Part shown: one piece after another, positions 24,874 to 33,985 of the stretch
Position numbering within the stretch: position 1 is the stretch's first letter
Layout of the letters: the number at the start of each line of letters is the position of its first letter
NCBI RefSeq assembly: GCF_003065605.1
Contig: NZ_CP026952.1
Location: 3,286,001 to 3,350,000 of the forward strand
Direction: 5' to 3'
Source of the DNA: Aeromicrobium chenweiae
Lineage (GTDB): Bacteria > Actinomycetota > Actinomycetes > Propionibacteriales > Nocardioidaceae
DNA length: 64,000 nucleotides
Notes under the pieces: model-generated
Seen by the model: the letters and a program-made list of their open reading frames with translations, nothing else
Databases searched by the model: none
What the model was told of the DNA's origin: nothing
Position numbers and translations under genes: made by a program

Positions 24874-26087
24874 GACGCGTCCTGCCCGCGGCACTCCTCG
24901 TGCTGGCCGGTTCCGTCACGCTTCCCGCCGTCGCGGCCACCCCCGCGACGGCGGATGCGGCGGACGGCAAGTGCACCGTCGGCAAGACCAGCTGGATCAG
25001 TGACGCTGCCGCCAACGCCAATCTCGCGGAGACCGGCTTCGCCGATGCCTGGCGATTCGCCACCGGTCAGGGCGTCACGGTCGCGGTGGTCGACTCCGGC
25101 GTCAACGCCAAGAACCCGCACTTCGACGGGGTGATGGTGGGCCAGAAGTCGTTCGTGGGCGGTTCCGGCCTCGAGGACCAGCAGGGGCACGGCACCGCGG
25201 TGGCCGGGATCATCCGCGCCCGCCGCCTCCCGCAGAAGTCCGTGCTGATCGGCGCCGCCCCGAACGCATCGCTGCTGTCGGTACGGGTGAACGTCCTCAA
25301 CAACGAGGTCAAGACCGCGAACGTGGCCAAGGGCATCCGCTGGGCGGCTGAGCAGAAGGGTGTGGACGTCATCAACGTCTCGATCAGCACCGGACCGAGC
25401 GATCCCCAGCTCGAGGCGCTGAGGTCCGCGGTCGCCTTCGCGGTGAGCCGGGACATCGTCGTCGTGGCGGCCGCGGGCAACAAGCCCAGTGGCATCGACG
25501 GTCCGTACACGCAGGTCCAGTACCCGGCCGGGTTCCCGGGCGTGCTGGGCGTCGCTGCGGCCGGGCCCGGCGGCGGGGTCGACAACTGGTCGATCCATGG
25601 CAGGCACGTCGACGTGTCGGCGCCGGGAGCGAACGTCCCGACGACGTACCACGGCAACGGCGACTGCCTGGTGGGCCTGGACCACCCGTACACCAGCTAC
25701 TCGACGCCGTACGTGAGCGCACTGGCCGCGCTGCTGCGCGAACGGTTCCCGCGGGACTCCGCCGCCCAGATCATCAACCGGATCACGTCCACCGCGGATC
25801 GTCCGCGCCTGACCGAGCGGGACGACCGCGAGGGATGGGGCCGCATCCAGCCGATCGCCGCCCTCACCGGCACCAGCTCGGCGCCCCCCACCAAGCGGAC
25901 GTCGGCGGTGCCGGTGACCACCGACGCCGGCATCACGCCGGGCGCTGCCGAGACCGACCCGATGGAGGGCCCCCGCACCCGGCTGCTCTGGTGGGCGCTC
26001 GGCGCGACCGCCCTGCTGTCGGTCGGGCTGGTCGCTCGGCCGTTGAGCGCTCGCCGACGGCGTCAGGACGGTCCGCGACGTTTCTAA
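24870..26087 (+). CDS. mycP: Mycosin-type subtilisin protease, copy 2 (type VII secretion)
   Basis: 405 residues. Signal peptide, then the mycosin N-terminal extension that wraps the domain (CTVGKTSWISDAAANANL), and a subtilase triad: Asp75 (VAVVDSGV), His107 (QGHGTAVAG), Ser276 (YTSYSTPYVSAL). The usual Gly before Thr-Ser is Tyr here. Oxyanion Asn is in VVAAAGN. The C-terminus carries a membrane helix (LLWWALGATALLSVGLVA) and a basic tail. It is closer to canonical MycP than copy 1. It ends the secretion locus; the stop codon lies within an inverted repeat that probably regulates the next gene. Confidence 0.9.
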   Translation: MRRVLPAALLVLAGSVTLPAVAATPATADAADGKCTVGKTSWISDAAANANLAETGFADAWRFATGQGVTVAVVDSGVNAKNPHFDGVMVGQKSFVGGSGLEDQQGHGTAVAGIIRARRLPQKSVLIGAAPNASLLSVRVNVLNNEVKTANVAKGIRWAAEQKGVDVINVSISTGPSDPQLEALRSAVAFAVSRDIVVVAAAGNKPSGIDGPYTQVQYPAGFPGVLGVAAAGPGGGVDNWSIHGRHVDVSAPGANVPTTYHGNGDCLVGLDHPYTSYSTPYVSALAALLRERFPRDSAAQIINRITSTADRPRLTERDDREGWGRIQPIAALTGTSSAPPTKRTSAVPVTTDAGITPGAAETDPMEGPRTRLLWWALGATALLSVGLVARPLSARRRRQDGPRRF

Positions 26088-26113
26088 GCATCCGCTTAGT
26101 CCTGCGGTAGGGT
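26084..26113 (+). promoter_or_regulatory. Operator-like inverted repeat and leaderless promoter
   Basis: CTAAGC (26084-26089) and GCTTAG (26094-26099) form exact 6-bp arms around ATCC. TAGGGT (26108-26113), a TANNNT -10 box, ends 7 nt before the ATG of the oxidoreductase, so the mRNA probably begins at or next to the start codon. The repeat is at the -20 to -35 position, as for a repressor site. Confidence 0.5.
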
Positions 26114-26120
26114 CGCGACC

Positions 26121-27080
26121 ATGAAGGCGATCCAGATCACCACGCTCGACGGGCCGGCGGCGGTCGAGCTCCTCGATGTCCCCGACCCCGTGCCGGCGGA
26201 CGGCCAGGTCCTCATCCGCGTCCGCGCGGCGGGCGTTGCGTTTCCCGAGGTCCTGCAGAGCCGCGGTCTCTACCAGATGAAGCCCGACCTGCCGTTCACC
26301 CCCGGGGCCGAGATCGCCGGCGACGTCATCAGCGCGCCGGAGGGCTCCGGCCTCGTCCCGGGCGACCGCGTCGCCGCCCTGTGCCTCCTCGGGGGGTTCG
26401 CCGAGCAGGCGGTGGCGCCCGCGTCGGAGACCTTCAAGCTGCCCGACTCCGTCTCGTACGAGCAGGGCGCCTCGTTCATCTTCAACTACGGCACGGCGTA
26501 CTTCGCACTCATCGAGCGCGGTCACCTGCAGCCGGGCGAGTCCGTCCTGGTGCACGGCGCCGCCGGGGGCATCGGCACGGCAGCGATCCAGGTCGCCAAG
26601 GCGTTCGGCGCGGGCCGGGTCGTGGCCGTGACGTCCACCCCCGAGAAGGGAGCGATCGCCCTCGAGGCCGGGGCGGACGAGTTCGTCCTGGCGGACGGCT
26701 TCAAGGACGCCACCGTCGCGCGCGGGAAGGTCGACCTCGTCGTCGACCCGGTGGGCGGCGACCGATTCACCGACTCCTTGCGGTGCCTCGCCGAGAACGG
26801 CCGCCTGCTGGTCATCGGCTTCACCGCCGGCGACATCCCCACCGTCAAGGTCAACCGGCTGCTGCTCAACAACGTCTCCGTGGTGGGAGTCGGCTGGGGC
26901 GCATCCGTGCTGGCTCGTCCCGGCGCGATCGCCGCGGAGTGGGACGCGATGGAGCCCCACCTCACGAGCGGTGCGCTCGCCCCGGTCGTCGGTCCGACGT
27001 TCCCGCTCGCGGACGCGAGCCAGGCACTGCTCACGCTCGAGGAGCGCCGGGCGACCGGCAAGGTCCTGCTGTCGATCTGA
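26121..27080 (+). CDS. Zinc-independent NADPH:quinone oxidoreductase family protein
   Basis: 319 residues of the MDR superfamily, quinone oxidoreductase branch: GroES-like N-terminal domain (VLIRVRAAGVAFPEVLQSRGLY, FTPGAEIAG, GDRVAALCLLGGFAE) and a nucleotide-binding Rossmann domain with VLVHGAAGGIGTAAIQVAKAFGAG. The zinc-ligand cysteines of alcohol dehydrogenases are absent. These enzymes reduce quinones or activated alkenes with NADPH in the cytosol; the substrate here is unknown. There is no Shine-Dalgarno sequence; a -10 box 7 nt upstream suggests a leaderless transcript. Separate unit from the mycosin gene although only 33 nt away. Confidence 0.88.
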   Translation: MKAIQITTLDGPAAVELLDVPDPVPADGQVLIRVRAAGVAFPEVLQSRGLYQMKPDLPFTPGAEIAGDVISAPEGSGLVPGDRVAALCLLGGFAEQAVAPASETFKLPDSVSYEQGASFIFNYGTAYFALIERGHLQPGESVLVHGAAGGIGTAAIQVAKAFGAGRVVAVTSTPEKGAIALEAGADEFVLADGFKDATVARGKVDLVVDPVGGDRFTDSLRCLAENGRLLVIGFTAGDIPTVKVNRLLLNNVSVVGVGWGASVLARPGAIAAEWDAMEPHLTSGALAPVVGPTFPLADASQALLTLEERRATGKVLLSI

Positions 27081-27117
27081 CCGCCCTCGCCATCCCGGCC
27101 GGGGGCGGCGGACGGAC

Positions 27118-27159
27118 GATGAGGGTTCTCGTCACCTCTGGCTACCGCGAACCCTCATC
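27118..27159. terminator. Inverted repeat between convergent oxidoreductase genes
   Basis: Arms GATGAGGGTTCTCG (27118-27131) and CGCGAACCCTCATC (27146-27159) pair at 13 of 14 positions around a 14-nt loop. It lies in the 97-bp gap between genes that face each other and is probably a two-way terminator. Confidence 0.65.
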
Positions 27160-27177
27160 CTCTGTCCCCCGGAGGGG

Positions 27178-28188
27178 TCAGCGCTCGCTGTCGAGCATCG
27201 CCATCTGGTCGGCGGCGTACCGGGCGCCCGCCACGTCGTCGACCGGCATCGCGGCCTCGATCGCGCCCAGCTGCTCGGGCGTGAGCGCGATGCCGGCGGC
27301 ACCGAGGGACTCGGTGAGACGTTCGCGGGTCCTGGCGCCGACCAGCGGGACGATGTCGTCGCCGCGCGACCCGACCCACGCGATCGCCGCCTGCGCGACC
27401 GTCAGGCCGCTGTCGGCCGCGACGCCGCGCAGCGCGTCGACGAGCGCGAGGTTGCGGTCCAGGTTCTCACCCTGGAAGCGGGGCGAGTGCGAGCGGAAGT
27501 CGTTGGCCTGGACGTTGTCCCGGGAGTAGTGGCCGCTGATCAGCCCACGTGACAGCACGCCGTACGCCGTGACACCGATGCCCAGCTCGCGGCAGGTGTC
27601 GAGGATGTCGCCCTCGACGCCCCGCGAGACCAGGGAGTACTCGATCTGCAGGTCGCTGATGGGGTGGACCGCGTGGGCGCGGCGGATCGTCTCGGCGCCG
27701 ACCTCCGACAGGCCGATGTGGCGGACGAAGCCGGCCTCGACCATCTCGGCGATCGCGCCGACCGTCTCCTCGATGGGGACGGACGGGTCGAGGCGGGCGG
27801 GCCGGTAGATGTCGACGTGGTCGGTGCCGAGCCGCTCGAGCGAGTACGCGAGGAACGTCTTGACCGCCGCCGGGCGGGCGTCGGAGCCGTACCAGCCGCC
27901 GTCAGGGCCCCGGAGGGCGCCGAACTTCACGCTGATGTCGACGCTGTCGCGGTCGACACCCTGGAGGGCGTCGCGCAGCAGCAGCTCGTTGTGCCCCATT
28001 CCGTAGAAGTCGCCCGTGTCGAGCAGCCGGATGCCGGCGTCGACCGCCGCACGGATCGTGGCGATGCTCTCGTCGCGGTCGGCCGGTCCGTAGAGGGCGG
28101 ACATCCCCATGAGGCCGAGGCCCATCGCGGGTGTCGTGCCGAGGGTGCCGAGTGTCTTGGTGGTGAGTGTGTGTGATGTCGATGTCAT
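27178..28188 (-). CDS. Aldo/keto reductase family protein
   Basis: 336 residues from the ATG at 28188, with GGTGGAG upstream; the frame extends to 28236 without support. TIM-barrel AKR features: GLGLMGMSALYGPADRDES, LLDTGDFYGMGHNE (catalytic Asp and Tyr), ISVKFG (catalytic Lys), [30 protein letters not shown], and QAAIAWVGSRG with VPLVGARTRERL for NADPH binding. At the position of the catalytic His, where the second reductase of this window has YYIHRVD, this protein has YRPARLD, so the His is Ala. Activity may be altered. Divergent from an MmyB-like regulator 101 nt away, which probably controls it. Confidence 0.88.
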   Translation of the reverse strand: MTSTSHTLTTKTLGTLGTTPAMGLGLMGMSALYGPADRDESIATIRAAVDAGIRLLDTGDFYGMGHNELLLRDALQGVDRDSVDISVKFGALRGPDGGWYGSDARPAAVKTFLAYSLERLGTDHVDIYRPARLDPSVPIEETVGAIAEMVEAGFVRHIGLSEVGAETIRRAHAVHPISDLQIEYSLVSRGVEGDILDTCRELGIGVTAYGVLSRGLISGHYSRDNVQANDFRSHSPRFQGENLDRNLALVDALRGVAADSGLTVAQAAIAWVGSRGDDIVPLVGARTRERLTESLGAAGIALTPEQLGAIEAAMPVDDVAGARYAADQMAMLDSER

Positions 28189-28289
28189 GGCTCCACCGTG
28201 CGCCGCATCCGCGGGCCGGCAAAGAGGAGCGCTCAACCACGGACTGGCGATCCCTGTTTACGCCCGTGGTCCCGGGTCATGATGGACGC

Positions 28290-29129
28290 ATGGAACGCGA
28301 TGCACTGGCTGATTTCCTGGTCCGCCGCCGAGACGCCCTGCAACCCGCCGACGTCGGCCTCACGGCAGGACCCCGGCGTCGCGCTCCGGGACTGCGGCGC
28401 GAGGAGGTCGCGCAGCTGACCGGCATGTCTGTCGACTACTACGCCCGTCTCGAGCAGGGCCGCAGCCCCCAGCCGTCGACCCAGATGCTGCGCGCCCTGG
28501 CCCGGACGCTGCGCCTCAGCCGGGACGAGAGCGACCACCTGCACCGTCTGGCCGGGCACCCCGCCCCCGAGCGGGTCGGCGTCTCGTCGCACGTCCGCCC
28601 CGTGCTGCTGCACGTGCTCGACCAGCTGGAGGACTGCGTGGCGTTCGTGTGCTCCGACACCGACGTGGTGCTCGCGCAGAACCGTCTGTCGCTGCTGCTG
28701 CAGGGGGAGCACCGCGGCCGGGAAGGGGTCGAGGCCAGCTCGACGTACCAGTGGTTCACCCAGCCGGGGGCCCAGGACCAGATCCTCGCCGAGGACCGCG
28801 CGATGCACAGCAGGGTGCGGGTCGCCGACCTGCGCGCCACCTGGTCGCGGCGCCACCAGGACCCTGACATCACCGAGCTGGTCGACGCGTTGCTGGCCCA
28901 GAGCCCGGAGTTCGCCGAGATCTGGGCCCGCCACGAGGTCGGCGTCAAGCACCTGACCACGAAACGTTTCAACCACCCACAGGTGGGGGTCCTCCAGCTC
29001 GACTGCGAGACCATGGCGACGAGCGAGGACGGGCAGCGGCTCGTGATCCTCGGCGCCGCGCCGGGCACCGAGGCGCACGGCAAGCTGCGCCTGCTGGCCG
29101 TCCTCGGCGAGCAGAGCGTCGACGCGTAG
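28290..29129 (+). CDS. MmyB-like helix-turn-helix transcriptional regulator
   Basis: 279 residues from the ATG at 28290. The N-terminal XRE-type helix-turn-helix reads LRREEVAQLTGMSVDYYARLEQGRSPQPSTQMLRALARTLRLS, the standard opening of actinobacterial MmyB-like regulators; the C-terminal 180 residues form the MmyB ligand-binding (PAS-like) region with DTDVVLAQN and HPQVGVLQLDCETM. Such proteins often sit divergent to an oxidoreductase they regulate, as here with the aldo/keto reductase. CATGAT ends 6 nt before the ATG and no ribosome site is seen, so a leaderless transcript is possible. The ligand is unknown. Confidence 0.88.
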   Translation: MERDALADFLVRRRDALQPADVGLTAGPRRRAPGLRREEVAQLTGMSVDYYARLEQGRSPQPSTQMLRALARTLRLSRDESDHLHRLAGHPAPERVGVSSHVRPVLLHVLDQLEDCVAFVCSDTDVVLAQNRLSLLLQGEHRGREGVEASSTYQWFTQPGAQDQILAEDRAMHSRVRVADLRATWSRRHQDPDITELVDALLAQSPEFAEIWARHEVGVKHLTTKRFNHPQVGVLQLDCETMATSEDGQRLVILGAAPGTEAHGKLRLLAVLGEQSVDA

Positions 29130-29139
29130 TCTCGGGTGC

Positions 29140-29790
29140 GTGGCACCCTCGACGAGCACCCCGTTCACCGGATTCCCCGAGGCGGCGCTGGACTTCTACG
29201 ACGACCTCGAGATGGACAACACCAAGACCTTCTGGGAGGCCCACAAGGACGTCTACGCGACGGCCGTCGCGGCGCCGATGAAGGCGCTGGCCGCCGCGCT
29301 GGCGGACGAGTTCGGGGACGCCAAGATCTACCGGCCCTACCGGGACGTCCGGTTCGCGAAGGACAAGACGCCGTACAAGACCCACCAGGGCGCGTTCGTC
29401 GCCAAGGGCCCGTCGACCGGCTACTACGTGCAGGTGGGCGCCCCCGGCGTGCGCGTCGGGTCAGGCTTCTACGAGGCGTCACCCGCGCGGCTGGCCAGCA
29501 TCCGCGAGGCGATCGTCCACCAGCGTCACGGCAAGGAGCTCGAGGACGTCCTCGCCGCGCTGGGGTCCGCCGGCTGGGAGATCGGCGGCGATCGGCTGAA
29601 GACGGCACCGCGCGGGTACGACGTCGACCACCCCCGCATCCACCTGCTGCGGCACCGGTCGCTCAACGTCGGGAAGTCGTACGGCTTCGAGCCGGTGATC
29701 CACACCTCAGAGCTGCTGGACCGGGTGCGTGCCGACTGGCATGAGGTCACGCCGCTCGTGGAGTGGGTCCTGACCCACGCCCGGGCCTGA
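29140..29790 (+). CDS. DUF2461 family protein (TIGR02453)
   Basis: 216 residues. The family pattern is plain: FTGFPEAALDFYDDLEMDNTKTFWEAHKDVY at the start, YRPYRDVRFAKDKTPYKTHQGAF, a G(Y)YVQV strand, GSGFYEASPARLASIREAI, and LKTAPRGYDVDHPRIHLLRHRSL. It is a widespread cytosolic protein of unknown biochemical role. The GTG start at 29140 has no Shine-Dalgarno; TAGTCT (29127-29132), overlapping the stop codon of the previous gene, ends 7 nt upstream, so it probably has its own leaderless promoter. It converges on the second aldo/keto reductase with a gap of only 6 nt and no hairpin. Confidence 0.88.
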   Translation: MAPSTSTPFTGFPEAALDFYDDLEMDNTKTFWEAHKDVYATAVAAPMKALAAALADEFGDAKIYRPYRDVRFAKDKTPYKTHQGAFVAKGPSTGYYVQVGAPGVRVGSGFYEASPARLASIREAIVHQRHGKELEDVLAALGSAGWEIGGDRLKTAPRGYDVDHPRIHLLRHRSLNVGKSYGFEPVIHTSELLDRVRADWHEVTPLVEWVLTHARA

Positions 29791-29796
29791 CCGCAG

Positions 29797-30783
29797 TCAG
29801 ATCGTCAGGCCCTTGAGCGCCTCGTCGGGGTAGCGCTCGCCCGCCGCGACACCCACGGGCGCTGCCGCGTCCAGCGCCGCGAGGTCGTCAGCCGTGAGCT
29901 CGACGTCCGCTGCGGCGACGTTCTCCTCGAGGTACGTGCGCCGCTTCGTGCCCGGGATCGCGACGACCCCGTCCTGGTGGAGCACCCACGCGAGGGCAAG
30001 CTGTCCGGGTGTGACGCCCTTCTGCTCGGCCAGGGCCCGCACCTTGTCGACGACGGACAGGTTCGCGGCGAGGTTCTCGTCGCTGAAGCGCGGGCTCGCA
30101 CGGCGGAAGTCGTCCGCATCGAGATCCTCGGTCGACGCGATCCGACCGGTCAGCACACCCCGGCCGAGCGGTGAGTAGGCGACGAACTCGATGCCCAGCT
30201 CGCGCGTCGTGTCCAGGACGCCGTTCACCTCGGGCGAGCGCTCGAACAGCGAGTACTCGGTCTGCACCGCGGTCAACGGATGCGTCGCGTGCGCCCGACG
30301 GATCGTCTCCGGGGACGCCTCGGAGATGCCGAGGTAGCGAACCTTGCCCTCGGCGACGAACTCGCCCATCGCCCCGAACGTCTCCTCGATCGGCGTGCTG
30401 GGGTCGACGCGGTGGATGTAGTACAGGTCGATGGTCTCGCGGCCCAGGTTGCGCAGGGAGCGCTCGAGGGCCTTACGCAGGTACGCCGGCGAGCCGTTCG
30501 GCCCGCCGCGCGAACCGTCGTCGCCGATCTCGACGCCGGTCTTGGTGGCCAGCGCGTACTCGTCGCTCCGGTCACCGATCGTGCGGCCGATCAGCTGTTC
30601 GTTGAGGAACGGGCCGTACATCTCGGCGGTGTCGATGAGGCTGACGCCGAGGTCGAGCGCGCGACGGAGCGTCGCGGCCGACTCCTCGTCGTCCCGTCCG
30701 CTGTAGAACGCGGACATCCCCATCGCGCCCAGTCCCTCGATGCTCGCCTCGAGGCCTTGACTGCCCCATGCGGTCGTCTTCAT
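29797..30783 (-). CDS. Aldo/keto reductase (AKR11/13-like)
   Basis: 328 residues from the ATG at 30783; a GTG at 30795 that overlaps the upstream stop (GTGA) would add four residues and is an alternative. All four catalytic residues of the family are present: Asp and Tyr in [14 protein letters not shown], Lys in ALATKTG, and His in LYYIHRVDP. Substrate-loop and cofactor segments [30 protein letters not shown] and [16 protein letters not shown] are typical of NADPH-dependent reductases of aldehydes and ketones. It forms an operon with the MerR regulator just upstream, a common stress-responsive pairing in actinobacteria. Confidence 0.9.
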   Translation of the reverse strand: MKTTAWGSQGLEASIEGLGAMGMSAFYSGRDDEESAATLRRALDLGVSLIDTAEMYGPFLNEQLIGRTIGDRSDEYALATKTGVEIGDDGSRGGPNGSPAYLRKALERSLRNLGRETIDLYYIHRVDPSTPIEETFGAMGEFVAEGKVRYLGISEASPETIRRAHATHPLTAVQTEYSLFERSPEVNGVLDTTRELGIEFVAYSPLGRGVLTGRIASTEDLDADDFRRASPRFSDENLAANLSVVDKVRALAEQKGVTPGQLALAWVLHQDGVVAIPGTKRRTYLEENVAAADVELTADDLAALDAAAPVGVAAGERYPDEALKGLTI

Positions 30784-30791
30784 CTGCCCAC

Positions 30792-31184
30792 TCACGTCCC
30801 CTCGGTCACGGCTGCGGTGTAGTAGTCGATCTTGTGGTTGATGGCCGTCAGGTGCGTCTGCACCTCGTCGAGCTGCTCGAGGACGTGCACCCGGTGGGCC
30901 TGGAGGATCGCCAGGCGGTCGGCCTCGCTGCCCTCGACCCGGTAGAGCTCGACGAATCTCTTGATGTCGCGGATGGGCATGCCGGTCCGGCGCAGCATCA
31001 CGAGCGTCCCGAGCCACCGGACGTTCTCCTCGGTGTACCGCCGCTGGCCGGACGCTGACCGGCCGGGACGGTGGAGGGTCAGCCCCTCCTTCTCGTAGTA
31101 GCGGAGGGTGTCGACGCTGAGTCCGCTGGCCTGCGCGGCCGCGCTGATCGTGAGCCCCTCCGCAGGAACTTCGGTGACGGTCAT
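30792..31184 (-). CDS. MerR-family transcriptional regulator
   Basis: 130 residues. N-terminal winged helix: [71 protein letters not shown], then the dimerisation helix with [23 protein letters not shown]. There is no cysteine-rich metal loop, so it is of the organic-effector kind. It drives the operon with the aldo/keto reductase immediately downstream. The promoter upstream has the classic MerR form with a long spacer, so the protein probably activates its own operon by DNA twisting. The ATG lies 6 nt after the -10 box: likely leaderless. Confidence 0.92.
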   Translation of the reverse strand: MTVTEVPAEGLTISAAAQASGLSVDTLRYYEKEGLTLHRPGRSASGQRRYTEENVRWLGTLVMLRRTGMPIRDIKRFVELYRVEGSEADRLAILQAHRVHVLEQLDEVQTHLTAINHKIDYYTAAVTEGT

Positions 31185-31190
31185 GACCCC

Positions 31191-31222
31191 AGCATGACCC
31201 TTGGAGCGCGCTCCAGGTCAAG
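31191..31222 (-). promoter_or_regulatory. MerR-type promoter and operator
   Basis: Read on the minus strand: CTTGACC (-35) at 31222-31216, a 19-bp spacer holding the exact palindrome TGGAGCGCGCTCCA (31202-31215), then CATGCT (-10) at 31196-31191. The start ATG follows after 6 nt. A 19-bp spacer with the dyad between the boxes is the signature of MerR-activated promoters. Confidence 0.75.
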
Positions 31223-31313
31223 AGTCGCGCGGCTGTGACGTATCGGCCAGGACCGGTCCGGGTATCAGTCCGGCGCGCACCGCTCGTGCGTCGTGCACGG
31301 GAGGGAGACGTCG

Positions 31314-33125
31314 ATGCAGGTGGCGGTCGTGGTGCCGGTCTTCGACCAGGAGGCGTGGCTGCCGGCAGCGCTGCAGAGCCTGCAGCGCCAGAGCTTCACC
31401 GACTGGGAGTGCGTGGTCGTCGCGGACGGCTCCCCCGGCGACACCGCCACAGCCGCGGCGGCAGCCCTGGAAGACCCGCGCGTGACGATCGTCGAGGACC
31501 CGGTCAACCGCGGGCTGGGCGCGGCTCTCAACCGCGGGCTCGACCTCACGTCCGCGCCACTGGTGACCTATCTGCCCGCCGACGACGTGATGCACACCGA
31601 GCACCTGTCGTCGCTCGTCGCCGCCCTGGAGGGCGACCCGGCGGCACCTCTGGCGGTGACGGGGCTCCGGCACGACACGGACCGCCTGTCCGTCGGCCGC
31701 ATCGCGGACGAGCCCCTCCAGCTGGTCCAGGTCATGCACCGCCGCACGCCGGATCGCTGGATCGAGCGCGACGAGCTGACCACCGACGACCTCGACCGCA
31801 TGCTGTGGGACCGGCTGCTGGCAGCCGGCTCGCCCACCTCGACCGGCCGGGTCACCGCCACCTGGACGTCCCACCCCGACCAGCGGCATCGGCGCATGCG
31901 TGAGCCCTGGGGCGGCATCAACCCCTACCGGTCGCGCTACTCCGTGCCGGGGCCCCTGCGGTTCCACAGCACCGTCGGCCACCTGCACGACGAGGTCGAG
32001 CACTACCGCAGGTTCCGGGACCGGCCACGGGTCCCCCGAGCCGCCGACGGCCTGCGCATCCTCCTGGTCGGCGAGCTGGCCCACAATCCTGACCGTGTGC
32101 TCACGTTGGCCGAGCGAGGTCACGAGCTGTACGGGTTGTGGACCGACGGCCCGCACTGGTTCAACACCGTCGGTCCGGTCCCGTTCGGGCACGTGACGGA
32201 GGTGCCCCGCGACGGGTGGCAGGACGCCGTCCGCGACCTGGCGCCGGACGTGATCTACGGGCTGCTCAACTGGCAGGCCGTCCCCTTCGTGCACTCGGTC
32301 CTGACCGCCGACCTCGGGATCCCGTTCGTGTGGCACTTCAAGGAAGGACCGTGGTTCAGCCGTCAGCACGGGCACTGGCCGATGCTGGTGGACCTGCACA
32401 CGCGCAGCGACGGCGTGATCTACTCCAGCCCGGAGCTGAGGGACTGGTTCCACGCCACCGTCCCGGCCAGCACGGCCGTCCCCAGCCGGGTCGTCGACGG
32501 CGACCTGCCCAAGGCCGAGTGGCTCCTGGGGGAGCAGTCGCCACGGATCTCCGAGCGGGACGGCCAGCTGCACACCGTGATCGCGGGACGACCCATGGGC
32601 CCGCCGCCCGAGGTCGTCGAGGTGCTCGCCCGTCACGACGTGCACCTGCACGTGTACAGCGAGAAGGGCCACGCCCAGATGCGGGACTGGGTGAGCGACG
32701 TGCGTCGCGTGGCGCCGCACCACCTGCACCTGCACCCGCAGGTCGACCAGGAGGACTGGGTCAGCGAGTTCTCCCAGTACGACGCGGGCTGGCTCCACGA
32801 CGTACGGAGCACCAACGGCGGGGACCTCCACGCCGCCACGTGGGGCGACCTGAACTACCCGGCGCGGATCGGCACGTACGCCGCGGCGGGCATCCCGATG
32901 ATCCAGCGCGACAGCGCCGGGTCGGTCGTCGCGAGCGAGCGGCTGATCCGTGAGCTGGACCTCGGGTTCACGTGGCGGGAGCCGGCCGACCTCCTGAGGT
33001 CACTGAGGGACGGCGACCGGCTCGACCAGCTCCGCAAGAGCGTGTGGTCACAACGCGATCAGTTCACCTTCGACGCCTACGCCGAGCAGATCGTGAGCTT
33101 CCTGCGCACACGCCGGCCCTCCTGA
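31314..33125 (+). CDS. Two-domain glycosyltransferase (GT2 N-terminus, GT4-like C-terminus)
   Basis: 603 residues from the ATG at 31314, with GGGAGGGAG 6 nt before it; the upstream GTG at 31293 lacks this. Residues 1-200 are a GT-A fold family 2 domain: [50 protein letters not shown] and the metal-binding YLPADDVM. From about 245 a GT-B-like domain follows: [91 protein letters not shown]. It probably builds a surface polysaccharide or glycolipid; donor and acceptor are unknown. It stands alone, with no other sugar genes nearby. Confidence 0.8.
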   Translation: MQVAVVVPVFDQEAWLPAALQSLQRQSFTDWECVVVADGSPGDTATAAAAALEDPRVTIVEDPVNRGLGAALNRGLDLTSAPLVTYLPADDVMHTEHLSSLVAALEGDPAAPLAVTGLRHDTDRLSVGRIADEPLQLVQVMHRRTPDRWIERDELTTDDLDRMLWDRLLAAGSPTSTGRVTATWTSHPDQRHRRMREPWGGINPYRSRYSVPGPLRFHSTVGHLHDEVEHYRRFRDRPRVPRAADGLRILLVGELAHNPDRVLTLAERGHELYGLWTDGPHWFNTVGPVPFGHVTEVPRDGWQDAVRDLAPDVIYGLLNWQAVPFVHSVLTADLGIPFVWHFKEGPWFSRQHGHWPMLVDLHTRSDGVIYSSPELRDWFHATVPASTAVPSRVVDGDLPKAEWLLGEQSPRISERDGQLHTVIAGRPMGPPPEVVEVLARHDVHLHVYSEKGHAQMRDWVSDVRRVAPHHLHLHPQVDQEDWVSEFSQYDAGWLHDVRSTNGGDLHAATWGDLNYPARIGTYAAAGIPMIQRDSAGSVVASERLIRELDLGFTWREPADLLRSLRDGDRLDQLRKSVWSQRDQFTFDAYAEQIVSFLRTRRPS

Positions 33126-33138
33126 GGCGGCCGGGCGG

Positions 33139-33894
33139 TCAGCCCTCGGCCTGGAGCCGCAACCCGGCCAGGAGCAGGTCGAGGCCGGCCCGGAACTGCG
33201 CGGTGTCGTCGTGGTGGGCGAACTCCTCGACGATGTGGTGGACGAACGGGTAGGCCTCGGGATCCAGTGCCCGCCACTGGTCGGCCCAGTGGCCGAGGTA
33301 CTCCTCCCGGGTGAGCTCCCCCTCGGCGACCTCCCGCGGCGGCTCCTGCCCCATGTCGGCGGCCGTCCCGACGACGTACCCGATGACCGCGGAGACCGCG
33401 TCGAACCGCTGACGCGTCGTCAGGTCCAGACGCAGTATCTGCTGGCCCAGGCGCTCGTAGAGCCGCATCATGTGGGGCTGGATGCCGCTGTCGCGCATGA
33501 AGTACGCACCCAGCCAGGGACGGACCGCGATCGCGTCGAACATCCTGACTGCGATCGTCCGGAGGTCGGCGATCGGGTCGTCGCCCTCGCCGACGTCCTC
33601 GGTGTCGGCCAGGACCCCTGCCAGGACGTGATCGGCAGCGCGGTCGAGCAGCTCGTCCTTGCTCGCGACGTACCAGTAGATGCTGCCGACGCCGCCGCCC
33701 AGGCGCGCCGCGAGGGCACGGAAGGTGAGGGCCGGGACACCCGCCTCGTCGAGCAGGGCCACCGCCTCGTTGAGGACGGCCTCCATCGAGTGCGAGGCGC
33801 GGCGGCGCCCGCCGTCCTGACGCACGGGGCGCTCTGCTCGCGCCGGGCGCCCCGCTCGTTCCGGACCCGTCCGCGGAGATGCCATGGGGCTCAT
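33139..33894 (-). CDS. TetR-family regulator of the adjacent MFS exporter
   Basis: 251 residues (ATG 33894; a second ATG at 33885 is possible). After a basic tail the DNA-binding domain reads MEAVLNEAVALLDEAGVPALTFRALAARLGGGVGSIYWYVASKDELLDRAADHVL. The large C-terminal domain resembles the tetracycline-repressor TetR_C type (YERLGQQILRLDLTTRQRFDAVSAVIGYVVGTAADMG). It is divergent from an MFS drug exporter and three matching palindromes lie between them, so it very probably represses both genes until a drug or metabolite binds. Converges on the glycosyltransferase gene with a 13-nt gap and no hairpin. Confidence 0.88.
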   Translation of the reverse strand: MSPMASPRTGPERAGRPARAERPVRQDGGRRRASHSMEAVLNEAVALLDEAGVPALTFRALAARLGGGVGSIYWYVASKDELLDRAADHVLAGVLADTEDVGEGDDPIADLRTIAVRMFDAIAVRPWLGAYFMRDSGIQPHMMRLYERLGQQILRLDLTTRQRFDAVSAVIGYVVGTAADMGQEPPREVAEGELTREEYLGHWADQWRALDPEAYPFVHHIVEEFAHHDDTAQFRAGLDLLLAGLRLQAEG

Positions 33895-33917
33895 TCAACC
33901 AGACCCTTGCCCAAGAC

Positions 33918-33968
33918 CGAACGTTGTTCTATTGTATCGAACGTCGTTCGGTAGTCGAACGGCGTTCG
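33918..33968. promoter_or_regulatory. Three tandem TetR operators
   Basis: CGAACGTTGTTCT (33918-33930), CGAACGTCGTTCG (33938-33950) and CGAACGGCGTTCG (33956-33968) are variants of one palindrome; starts are 20 and 18 bp apart, so all face nearly the same side of the helix. They fill the gap between the divergent TetR and MFS genes. Confidence 0.8.
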
Positions 33969-33985
33969 ATAGGAAGAGGTGCCCC

